A DNA stretch of 64,000 bases, taken from Trogon surrucura (Eukaryota; Chordata; Aves; Trogoniformes; Trogonidae). The notes beneath the pieces are model-generated. The model made no database searches and was not told the origin of the DNA. It was given only the letters and a program-made list of their open reading frames with translations. The number at the start of each line of letters is the position of its first letter. Position 1 is the first letter of the stretch. Where the stretch lies: NCBI GenBank assembly GCA_020746105.1, contig CM036619.1, positions 69,367,635-69,431,634 of the forward strand, read 5' to 3'. Below, piece by piece: positions 1 to 10,900 of the stretch. The position numbers and the translations under genes were made by a program.

Positions 1-2640
1 GAATCACAGAATGTTAGGGGTTGTAAAGGACCTTGATCAAAGCCTTTATTACTATTTGAGCCAACAGGAGAAATAAAGACACTTGAAGGGAAGGCCTAAA
101 CACAGGCTTTATACAACTGCATGAAATTCCAAAGTAAGCATAAGTATGGTTAGGATTCAGTCTCATGGATAGATCACTGGTCCCCTTGAGACTGAATATA
201 CTGGTTAGCCCAAAGAGGATGCTGAACCATTGCTGGCACTGCCTAAGTGACAAAGGCTGATAAAAACAGGTGACTATGTGCCTAGTAATACATACATTAT
301 GCATCCTAACATGTGCTGGAGGAGGGGTTCACAAAATGTCCAGCCTTTAATCAATGGTATAGCTACATCCAACTGTTCATTATTAAAGAGAGCCTGGAAT
401 ACTTTCACCAGCTTACAGTTGCTACCACAGAGCTGGTTTTGTGAGTTTTTTTAACAAGGTAAATTCTCCGATATATCTAAAGTCAGGATAAATGTACATA
501 CATCTATCTACATTACCAGGATGAGGTTTTATTGCAGAGCACTTCTTCTGTTTAATCAAAATAGTATTTTTTTGTGTTGTTGCCTAAACATGTGTTAGTA
601 CCTCCATTTATATTTCTTGTACTTTTACAGGTATAGCAGCCAAACATCTTTCGTTCTTTCTACCTTAAGATACTCTGAGTTATACAACTATTAGAAAAAG
701 AAATTATCTAACTCTTCAGAAACCCAAAAGTCAGACCTTGGCACATGATATCTATCAGTTACAGCAACAACACCAAGAAGAGCACATGTCTCTTTCCATA
801 CTGAAATTGCAATCATGTCATATAGACTCTAAAAGAAATTTGTTTTAAAAATTCTTCTCCTATGTATTTGGATATAAATATACATGAATAATCCTTTCTT
901 CCTTTCTGAATTAAAAGTATCTTTAAAAACAATTGTTTTTATTAAAATATAATCTTCTAAATCACATGCCTTTTTTTTCTGTTCTTATGATGTTTACTTA
1001 GGCTCATGCTTTCATCATAACCTAACCTACCATATTTCAGCTGGTTTTCCTTGTCATTCAGACATCATTGATAACATTGTTCATGCTAAATTGTTCATTT
1101 TAAATATTTGTGTCACTATCACACACTAGTTCTGTGTATAATTGTCATACAGATTACAAAATTGTTTCAGTAAACAAAGATTATATGTTCTATGTTAACT
1201 ATTATATCCAAGTGTCTGAGACCTCAGCTGAAACATTTTTAGTTCTGACATAAAGGAGAATGCAAATGTTTTCTTATTAACTTGATTGGTCTAAAACATA
1301 CCACCGTGTGGTTTTTAATATATTGGGAAGTAATAAGGTGAGAAGCTCTACCAGCTCAACAACTCTAGGTGATTCTATCACCATTGGGAATGATGTTTTA
1401 ACTCTCCATGATCTTTATAGCTTAAGTTTTTTGCAGGCATTAGCAAATTAAACTTTGTAATGCATCAGGGATGTCATTATTTCACAAAAGAGGAAAATGA
1501 GGCACAGTTAAATTAAACAACTTATTTGAGTTCAAGCAACTTTCCATCACAATCCAGAATAGAGCTTCACACCACTACTGTGATTTGACTAGAAGACATT
1601 TTCCCTCACAGCGACTAATTAAAGTGAACAGTGAAGATGAGTGACAAATGCTTGCTTCATAGTTAAAAAGTATACAGTGAAAAATTACCTGTCCTGAGCA
1701 GAAATATTCAAATAATGCACCACTTCAAATATAAGTATTTCTGTTACACACTCTAAGAGCTGGTGAGCTCTTAGGCATAATGAAGTTTCCCCAGCTGTTT
1801 TGGACACCAGGCACCCTGCTCTACTTGACACCTTACAACACAATACAGAGCAGTATCAGGTGAATGATATGAAACAATTTGACCTTAAATTTTCATTTCC
1901 TAATGGTATGTGATTGGTAGGAGACAAAATCAAAAGTAATGGAAGATATCATTTTCATTCACGCTGTGGAATTTCAGCCACGAGCAAGCCTAGCTCTTCC
2001 AGCTGGAGACTCAAGGCTAAAACATAGCATAATGCCTGCACATGTAAGGCCACTGTGATAACTGCAAAGAGAGGATTAGCTATTCGTGAACAAAGTGGTG
2101 CTCATGCTGTGTGTTCTCTAGATTTCCCTAAAATTGTGCCTTGATCATCAAGTACATCTCTTGGGTAGCTTGCTGAAACACTGCCGCTTCACAATAACAT
2201 GCAATATTTCACCTTCAACAGCTTTTCAGAGAAATACAGGACAAAATTTACTTACTGCAGTAAGTTTGCTAGTGGTTTGGGGTTATGTTTTGTGGGTTTT
2301 CTTAAAAACTCCATTTACTGTTTTTTAAAACATACTCATATAAGTGTTGTTGTGCTCAGCCTGACATTCTCCAGAAGCCTACGACATGCTGCTGTGTGTT
2401 ATGACTGATTTGTGTCTCACAGAATTGCAAATAAGCAGGTGCACGTGCGGCCTTTCAGAACACACTAAACTGGAAAGTAAAAATCACTAAACAGAACTGG
2501 GTTTTAGCTAAATCCAGGAAAATCTGCGGTATGTTCACATAAGAAATTGACCTGTATGAGCAATTCCCTAGGACTGACATCAGCACTTTGTGCTTACCAT
2601 GGTGCAGAAAGGTTCTTTGATCCAAACTTTTCTCACAGAC
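1..2640. other. AT-rich unique DNA, no gene recognised
   Basis: Both strands were read. Open frames are short, lack recognisable domains and overlap each other on opposite strands, as chance frames do. No LINE tail, LTR edge, tRNA box pattern or tandem array is visible. It is best described as non-coding intergenic or intronic DNA. Confidence 0.6.
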
Positions 2641-2643
2641 ATA

Positions 2644-2731
2644 TTCCCTCCTTCTCTCCCTCCCTCCTTTCCTCCCTTCCTTCTTTTCCTTTCTTTCCTT
2701 CCTTTCCTTTCTTTCTTTCCTTCCTTTTTCC
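2644..2731. repeat. 88-nt uninterrupted pyrimidine tract (C/T-rich simple repeat)
   Basis: Every base from 2644 to 2731 on the + strand is C or T, in irregular CCTT, CTTT and CCCT units. The opposite strand is therefore pure purine (GGAA/GAAA type). The open frames crossing it on both strands are artefacts of this composition: one strand reads Ser/Phe/Pro, the other Lys/Glu/Arg. Such tracts can form triplex (H-DNA) structures and are usually length-polymorphic. No function is implied. Confidence 0.9.
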
Positions 2732-2734
2732 ATG

Positions 2735-4860
2735 TTTAGTTCTGATGGACAAGAGAAAAAATGTATTTCCAGGCAACTTGCTATATTTACAATCAAGTGA
2801 CATGGCAGGCAGACCATTACTTATCAACTCTCCATTAAACTTTAATAGATTAATCATCAATTATTGAGGAATTAATGTTCAGATCCAGCTGTGCTGTCCC
2901 AGTTCAGTTCACAAGTGCCAACAAAGATACTTTATGGCCTAGGCTGTTGAGCATTTAGATTCTCAATCACCTCTTACTCTCAGATCTCAGCTTTCTGAAG
3001 CAGAAAAAAGAGATGTTTTTTTAAAGTGTGTATGCAGACAGAATGAGAGAGAAACAGAAATCTGAGCTGAAGAGTAGTTTTCTAGTGCTTGGGATTATTC
3101 TCATACTTGAGTTTTGTGAATAAACATCTTTGCTTAAAAACTAAAAAAACCCACATCATTTGAAGAGAAGCTTTTTAAACTAGGTATATAAAAGCTGACC
3201 TGAAACACATTATCCACAGATCCCATAACATGAACAAATGCGTACCTGCCACAAATTATCAACAAAATGTGACAGTGACTTATTAGGACACAATAAAAGT
3301 AGAACTACCATTCTAAACATAGATGAGCTTTGGATCTAAAACCAAACCAAGTTTTCAGATACCTGATACATGTTTTTAAAAGCCCCTGAAACACAAGGAG
3401 GGGTGCTGATAAGACCTGCAGATGGTTTGGAAGCAGACTGATACTTTCCCCATTAGGAATGAAAGCTGAAATTCTACCCAGTACATGTATTTTGTCAACT
3501 ATAAGTACTGAAGCATAGGTCAAGCAATAATAATATTTAAACTAAAGGAATTGGTACTTACACATACCTTACTTTGGAGATCACTGTGCACATGCCATAA
3601 GGACAGGCTCTGTCAAGGAATCTTTCCCTTCCCCTACTCCTGCCAATATCAGCCTACCTGTCAGTCCACCTACCTATTAGTATGGTGTTCAAGGTTGAAA
3701 AGAAATACCAAAGCAGTGTTTCTCAGTCAGTCTTCATTGCCACAAGGAATAAACAGTGAACAGAGAAACTTCATCACTAGTTCATTATAGTCACTTGTAA
3801 ACAATTTAGAAGTATAAGCAGACTTTGGGAGTGAGCAGGTAATTACTGAGATAAAAATTATATAAATCAGGGTAGTGGAACTGTCATCTGCAAATCCTAC
3901 AGGGGAAAGTGAAAACATATATTGATATATAAGGAAGGGAGCCAGCGTGAAATGATAAGTATATTACCAAGTCATCTTGTTAACTGATTGCTTTCTTTGA
4001 TGAGGACAACCTGGGAGATACCAGATGGAAATAATTTTGACTTTTATAGAAGATTCAAGTACACGGAAGAGGAGACTGGAAAATACAAGTTCAGTGCTGT
4101 AAATATAGGCCACATATTCGCTGACTGTAGCTGGGATGTGAAGTTCTAAGCACGATTTATATTCGTTTTGTTATTATTAGGAAAACATTGCCCAAGGAAA
4201 TAAAATCTCTTTACTCAATAGCGCTCTAAAATCATAATTGTTGCTATATCTAGCACTTTGCTTCAGTCTGTTATGGTAACCATCACAGCTACATGAGAAG
4301 TTGTTTAGCAAAAATTTGCTATCCTCCTGAAATGAGAGTCTACCATCACATTCAGATTTCATGAGCTGCACATATTGCTCTCACAGACACACTTGCATGG
4401 AGGACATGTATTCTTGTTAGAAGAAGAGTTTGACAGGCTGAAGCTGCACAGTGAAGGCCAAGGTCTACCTCCTTGGGCACAGGGGAATAGTTTATCAAAG
4501 CGGACTAATAATTGGTACACGATTACTTAATTATGGGTGGCATTGTTAGTTCGTTCTGTTTACGATTTGCACAGAAGACGGCTCCACCAAGGCCATTAGC
4601 AAAAACACTGGGATGGTGTCAGGGGGTGGTAAATAATTTGCTAATGTTGCAAATAACGTTCTGATAAATTATGGAACACTGGATTCCTTAGAGACCAAGA
4701 GAGGATGTGGAGCCAAGGGCTTAAATCTGAGAGGAGTCTGCTAACCACATCTTTAGGACTTGGACTGTAGTATACAAACTCTCCCTTTCCTCTAACCTCA
4801 GAGCCTGCCTTGTGAGAAGGGTGATTTCAAGTATCTAGTTGACATTAAGGCATATGTCTT
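2735..4860. other. unique DNA, no gene recognised
   Basis: No coding domain, RNA gene or identifiable repeat was seen. The sequence at 3715-3735 resembles a hAT-type transposon terminus but has no matching opposite end nearby, so it is not called. Confidence 0.55.
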
Positions 4861-4861
4861 G

Positions 4862-5110
4862 TTTAGGTACGGTGACGTGAAATTTGTATATCACACCACT
4901 CTCGTTCTGCTCCCAACTACAACTCCCGGAAGACATAAGATTTCAGAGTATTCTTACACTAGACTCCACACACTGTCTTACTAGTGACTAATACAACGCA
5001 CTTCTGTAGAAGATATATTGCCATAACAGTGACTAGCACTAGCCAGTGTGGCTTGGGCACGTTCACAGTCTGTGCATGCCGTAAATCGTGAGTTCACTTG
5101 TTACAACATG
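4862..5110. promoter_or_regulatory. candidate regulatory island: CRE-like and ZNF143-like motifs, local CpGs
   Basis: About eight CpG dinucleotides fall in 250 bp, which is dense for this CpG-poor neighbourhood. A CRE-like TGACGTGA lies at 4873-4880. ACTACAACTCCCGGAA at 4916-4931 resembles the ACTACAAnTCCCnG core recognised by ZNF143/THAP11. No start site or exon is visible beside it. Both motifs are degenerate and can arise by chance or in decayed transposon ends, so this is a weak candidate only. Confidence 0.2.
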
Positions 5111-5708
5111 GGCAACTACACCATTTGCTTTAAACTAAAATACCCTGGAAGAGCACAGGTGGACTTTGTTTGCAGTACAACCCTCTCTCTGATGAGTGTT
5201 ATGAGGGAAAACAAGTAACATTTCCCTCTGTTCATTTGGCAGTGTGTTAGAAGAGTAATAAAATCAGTATTAATTTCATTAGGAAACAAATGTATAAAAG
5301 GACATATATTAAGGCTGCTTAGCTAGTTTGTATTTCTGACTGTCCTGATGATTTGTACAGTTAATTTAAAGTGAGTATAAAAGCATACTGGTCAAAAAAA
5401 ATCTTCTCATGTATACTAAAATAATTTTACCAACATTTAGTAGAGAGATTCTCTATTCCCATTTCCTCGCTGCTGACGGAACGAGAGAATAGAACTAAAC
5501 AGTTTTTTTCAGAGTGAAGAAGACAAAGAGAAGTTTTGTGACTGTGTCAAATAGTTATGTTTTCATAGCTTCAGCTTATTCTTTTTTTCTCTTTCCTTCA
5601 TACATTCACGCACACACACACACAACAACAATACGTATGACTAGAAATCATTTGATACATGTATTTGACATAAATTTGCTAGCAAGCCAAATACACAAGG
5701 CAGTATAA
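5111..5708. other. unique DNA with a short CA run, no gene recognised
   Basis: Contains a short (CA)n run near 5610 and otherwise unremarkable AT-rich sequence. No coding or RNA feature was identified before the SINE that follows. Confidence 0.55.
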
Positions 5709-5824
5709 GTCTGTAGCTATACCACCTTGGGCTTTGATCTTGTCAGATCTCATAAACCAAGCAAGATTGGGCCTGCTGTGTAATTGGGATGGAAGACCTC
5801 CAAGGAAAACCCAGCTGTTGTAGG
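5709..5824 (+). pseudogene. 5S rRNA-derived promoter head of the SINE
   Basis: This is the 5S-like segment itself. The pol III internal control region is partly preserved: the AAGCAAGATTGG stretch corresponds to the A box and GGATGGAAGACC to the C box, the latter with one change from GGATGGGAGACC. The segment continues directly into SINE body sequence rather than into a T-run terminator, which argues for a SINE head rather than a dispersed 5S gene copy. Confidence 0.75.
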
Positions 5825-6230
5825 AAGTGGTGTTGGTCACTCAGTAGGTGGTATTTTTCCTTCTGGCTTCGTACTGAATCAATGCCATACTAAGATGCTG
5901 CTAGAGGTATTATCTACATAAAACTAAGATGCTGACCAAGTGGGCTAATTAGATATCCCCTGTCACATTTCAGGAGAGCTAAAATTGTTAACTGCAGCAT
6001 CCTGGACAAAGTCCAAACTGAGTAAATACATTATGCCAACTTAAATATTCTCTACAGTTGCAACTGAATAAAGTATTTAAATACTTTTAATTCACTGTAT
6101 ACTGTTTTGTATCATTTATGTACATTGTGAAGAAACTGCCACGCTTCACTCCAGAGGTGATGACATTTCACTGTTGGTTGAACTAATTTCTGCATGGTCT
6201 ATAAAACACAGTCACAGTGAAAAGCATCTT
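5709..6230 (+). mobile_element. ancient 5S rRNA-headed SINE (AmnSINE1-like)
   Basis: The first ~116 bases (5709-5824) align along their whole length to vertebrate 5S rRNA. Recognisable blocks include GTCTGTAGCTATACCACC for the 5' end, TTGATCTTGTCAGATCT, AAGCAAGATTGGGCCTG for the region holding the internal A box, GGATGGAAGACC for the C box, and GTTGTAGG at the 3' end. The following ~400 bp match, from memory, the body of amniote 5S-headed SINEs, including GGTGTTGGTCACTCAGTAGG, a TCCTGGACAAAGTCCAAACTG block and a GTCTATAAAACACAGT block near the end. The 5S part has many substitutions and a small deletion near residue 25, so it is neither a functional 5S gene nor a recent pseudogene. The exact 3' limit and subfamily are uncertain. 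Such SINEs were spread by LINE machinery and some copies are conserved as regulatory DNA. Confidence 0.75.
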
Positions 6231-7430
6231 GTACAAGTAAATATTTATACAGAGAATTTTTACTGCTATACAGTTTGTTTCTCAGAATATATCATACATC
6301 TTAGTCAGGCCAAGCTCTTTTTGTAAATAAAAATTAAAATAAAAATTATTGTCTTCTATTTTCATCTCCTCACTAACTCATCACTTAGGTAAAATTTATC
6401 ATAGTTGTGTAAATTTGGGCAGATAGAGAATACTTTCCTTTAGAGTGAACTAAAATTAGGAAAAAAAAAACAAAAAACGAAACAAAACAAAATGAAGTTT
6501 TCTAGGACTTCAACAGTGCAAATATCTGATCTTAGATCAGACAGAACTGCATGAAAATTTGTACTGGGTATTCTTCAGCATATATGACTCTATTCCACAC
6601 TAGTACAGAATTTACTGAGCCATTATATAAATTGCATTATTAAAATCTCAATGTTATGTGACATAATTATGATGAAGTTTGGAGTACCATCCTGAATTTT
6701 TATTGCTCTAAGATTTGAAAAGTTAAAATTAAAACTCCATACTCAGCTTTGGATTTTAGAACTCTGATAGCTCTGTAGGTAAAACATCAGCAAGAAGTGA
6801 GATTAATGGCAATGTAATTTTCTCAGAAGAAAGAACCACTGCTGTTAACATTCCAATTTAATTATTTAACTGTCATTTAAAAAAAATTAACACAAGATAT
6901 AAAAAGCTATACATTGGATTACATATGTATAGTTTTGCCAAGACTGAAACCATGCAATTCAACACAACTTTATTTGGCAGTACTCATGTGAAAGGAAGAG
7001 TGTATTTAAATGCTCATTTTAATGACATCTTGTTTGAACATGTCATAATAATTAAAGATATAATAACTTTATCAGCAAAATTAGTTGTCAGATCACTATT
7101 TTATTGTTGATCCTAGAATATGATGAAATAATTCAGTAGAATATTTTTTGAGGGAGGGAGGAGTGCTGAATAAATGTCAATGATCCTTAATCATGTTGAG
7201 ATCACAGATATATTGGAGAAATTCAGGCCCTCAGAAAAAAAGCAGCAATTCCTGTACTATTTCATAAACTGATACATCCTGAGTGTTCCTGGAGGAAATA
7301 TTATTCACTTGGCTGGTCAGCCTCAAGACTCACACACAAAAGGACGTCTTTTTCACAAGGTAAACAGGGATTTTGATTACAAAGTAATTCGGCAACTGCA
7401 GACTCTTAAAGCAAGTTTTATTAACTAAAA
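6231..7430. other. AT-rich unique DNA
   Basis: No gene, RNA or repeat was identified, apart from an A/C-rich low-complexity stretch at about 6460-6490. Confidence 0.55.
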
Positions 7431-7532
7431 TTCTGGAATAAAATCCAGAATTTGGCAATAAGAATACTTTAATGATAGCACTTCTGGAATAAAATCCAGA
7501 ATCTGGCAATAAGAATACTTTAATGATAGCAC
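7431..7532. repeat. 51-bp tandem duplication, two copies with one mismatch
   Basis: Unit 1 is 7431-7481 and unit 2 is 7482-7532. They are identical except for one T-to-C change (AGAATTTGG versus AGAATCTGG). Each unit starts with a 7-bp inverted repeat, TTCTGGA and TCCAGAA, separated by ATAAAA. The near-identity implies a recent slippage or repair duplication. Confidence 0.95.
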
Positions 7533-7865
7533 TTCATCTCACTCGAGGCTTCAGGGCGATTCCTTAATTTCTTTTTGAGCCAAATCCCAGAACCTTTTCT
7601 CACAGCTAAGCAACCGACTTCATCTTTTTCTTTTTCAACATATACTTCAGTGTGTTCTGGCACATTTTAGACTGAAAAGAGTATACAGAAAGAATATATA
7701 AAAAAAAGTATCAGGAACAATGACTCAAAGTGAAGTCTCCCATCTCAAAATGAGTGTTTTAAATGCTAAAATGTGGAGTCTAATGCTGTAGGATTTATTC
7801 TTTTTCTGAGATGTATTTTCAGGAGAAAAAAATAAAAGAAATGTATTTTTTTCTTTACTGTGGAC
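7533..7865. other. unique DNA between two simple-repeat features
   Basis: AT-rich and without a recognised feature. Open frames extending into the next microsatellite are composed of repeat codons and are not genes. Confidence 0.55.
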
Positions 7866-7874
7866 TACATATAC

Positions 7875-7958
<84 letters not shown>

Positions 7959-7993
7959 CCACACCAACACCCATACCCATACCCATACACATA
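7866..7993. repeat. compound hexanucleotide microsatellite (CATACA)n-(CATATA)n-(CCCATA)n
   Basis: Three related hexamers succeed one another: CATACA repeats to about 7917, CATATA repeats to about 7957, then CCCATA-type repeats to 7993. From 7866 to 7958 the strand alternates strictly pyrimidine-purine for 93 nt. Frames across it read as Val-Tyr or Ile-His repeats on the two strands and are not proteins. The layered variants suggest point mutation in one hexamer followed by expansion. Confidence 0.95.
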
Positions 7994-10900
7994 TAAAAAC
8001 TCTTTCTTCCCCCTCTCACCCCCTCAGCTACTGTTCACAAGAGTGGAAATAAGTGTTTGACTCATTTCAAAAGAGATTGAAAATACCCCATCAACGAAGG
8101 GAAAGTTACAATTATAAAAGCTGAACAAAATATTATGGAAATACCTCTTTACAACTATTTCCTAAAAAAAATAATAATTTAAAAAATCAAATAGCTTCCA
8201 TCTTTTCTCCCATTATTTTTATGAAGTCTCAATTCTTCTTCTAAAAGTCAGAGGAAATAATATTTAGTCCCCAAATAAGAATTTAGATAAAAAGTGGATA
8301 TTAACATTAATTTACCTATTATTTGTTAATTTATGTGCTATTTTTAAGTAGGTTGAGGTAGGTGGATTGAAACATCAAACATAGTTGTGGGAGATGGGGA
8401 AGAAAAGGGGAAACCCAAAGCTGAGAAATTTAAATTCAGACCTCAAATAAGCATGAATTACTCCTCCTGATGTTAGCGGATGTTTTAAAATAGATGTGGC
8501 CACAGATTTCATATGCCTAAAGGTAGAGTTCTAATATAAGTAGAACTGTAGCTGCCACTGTTTTTGAAATAACAATTCTGTCAGGTTATTTTTATTAAGT
8601 TATCTCAGTGCAGAGTTGGAAGTTTGGATATATGAACCTGGAGGTTATGGACAATTTTATTTAATTTGGCTTTTGCCAGAACTATAGTGATGCATTTGAC
8701 TGTGTGGTCAAAAATTGTCTTTAAAGTCCTTTCTGATTAACATACACACGTGGTGAAGACAGACATGACAGATTTCTCTTGCCAGTGGTAAAACCAAAGA
8801 GAGGGATTGGCAGAAGCCAAACATTGTGGAGGTCTCAGGGACACAGATGCCTCATCCTTTTGAAGGAGAAATAATTCAGACGCTTAAAGTTTCCAGAGAA
8901 CAACTGTGGGCACTTAAAATAAAATCAAGAAGTTGTTTCTTGGTTAGTCAGTAAGGGCACATCTTACATTGTTTTTATTGACATTAATTGAGAAAGCGAA
9001 AAGAAGGAAAAAAAAAAATTAAGAGTCAGCAGTGCTTCTACTCATTTCCCCAAAAGCCCAGGTTTGTAGAAATACTCCAAAAAGCTTTCAATGCGAAGAA
9101 ACATATGCGCTTCATGAGATGATATGGTGAGAGCATTTAAGGATTTAATTATAAAATTATGTCTAATACATTAAAAAGAGGAACAAGTTAAAATAGTCTG
9201 TTTCCTCTCTCTACATATGTTATATTGAACTATTTAAATACAAAAATTTGTCTTTTCCACATTTGACGTAATTTTTCTTCATGCAAAATTTTTAAAAGTT
9301 TAAGCTTAAGCATGCTAATGAAAAATGTTGTATTGATTTTAGTGAAGCAAAGATATGGTCCTTATACATTTATTTCATTAAGTATCTCTCACTTTCATGA
9401 ATTTCTTGAATTGTGCTTTAAGTAAGACTTTGTACTACAGCCATTGAAAGAGCTACTCTCACAGTGCTTCGACTCCACACTGGTTGGTGAATCTGTAGCC
9501 AAAGGGAGTTACTGTGATTTACGTCAGTTTAAAATCTGATCTTCTCCCTTATTTGATACATATGTATGTACACACAAACACACATCCACCTTTATGAGTT
9601 AAGACAGAACCTAAATTTATCAACGAAATTACATTCAATATTCCAAAAAAAAAGGGAAAGGAGAAAAGAGATGATACACTCTGCAAGACTTTAAACAGCT
9701 ATACTAAATTTTCAGTGCTTTGAAAAAAAATCATACATGAAAATCAAACTTCCTTTTAAAGGCAATTCATGTGCCCTCAAGTCCACACTATCCTAAGGTG
9801 GATTAGAAGTATAAGCAGATACATATTCCTTCATTTGAAACAAGTATGAAGTCAAGGGTTTAAGAATTAACTCGAAGATATGGGTTCTACATGATACAGA
9901 GAAGAGAAGAAACATGAAATTGCAGCACAGAGAACAAGAAAGCTTTGAATTCATAGTTTTGTTTAGAAGATAAATAGTATCAGGACAGAATAGTAGCATG
10001 AAAGGAGGACTTCTACAAGTTAAACTAAAGGTTTTAAGGCATTTGTCAGCTGCTTCAGTTGCAGTAAATTCTTGTACAAGATTATACCTTTAAAAGCTGG
10101 TTCCAGAATGATTTTGTTTTAAAGATCACCAGGATGTTCATATACGACTAATGTAGACATCCTTTGCAAATCTAGCAGTATCCAACTTTTGTGTCTATAG
10201 GAAAAAAAACATCATGCACACTTCATTCGCAAAACTCTGATGAGCAAGTTTTTCCTAAGTCTAGATGTGTTTTATGTGTTTACTTTTGTATTTATATGAT
10301 TTTTAGCATTTTTATCAACCCCCAAGTAAGCTTAGGATCAAACTATTTTAATATAAACCAGAACTATTTACATAAAATGAATCTTACAAATAATGAATTC
10401 AACAGATACATATTTGTTTTAATTCACCACAGATTGAGGTCACAGATTGCTTGAGATGGAAATGTACCTCCGTGGGCTTATTCTTGTTTCCTCATGCACG
10501 AAGCCCGAGATATTACATATGGTCTAACGCTGGTATTTCCCTAACATACTACTGTTAAAGACTTAACCTCAAATCACTTGCAGTAAATTGTCAGTAAACA
10601 CAACAAAAATGTTTTGATGTTTATGAAAAGCTATCCTGAACTCTCTGAAGTCGTGTTTTTTTTCCAGAATGGTTTGGAAGTGCTTCAAATAGAATTTTTC
10701 TTGTGGGATTTGACTCTTCAGATTCCATCTCCAGACACAAACCAGAAGTGGAGAAGATGTTTTAGAGCTTTAGAAACCATATAACTCAGAGTCAGTTCTA
10801 GAAATCAATGCTACCAGAGAAAAGGGAACTATGCTTTTCAAACTGATTTTTTTTTTCACTCTAGTTTCATTCTCTCTTCTAGCCTTGAAGCCAACATAGA

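Noticed and set aside
2455-2867. Overlapping 75-120-codon frames on both strands
   Set aside because: They run across the pyrimidine tract and consist of Lys/Glu/Arg or Ser/Phe/Pro repeats. The sequence composition explains them.
3715-3735. CAGTGTTTCTCAGTC, resembling a hAT transposon terminus
   Set aside because: No complementary end with matching spacing and no 8-bp duplication was found nearby.
5709-5824. Functional 5S rRNA gene
   Set aside because: Many substitutions and a small deletion occur, there is no terminal T run, and the segment continues directly into SINE body.
7725-8060. Val-Tyr and Ile-His repeat frames
   Set aside because: They are translations of the hexanucleotide microsatellite in different frames.
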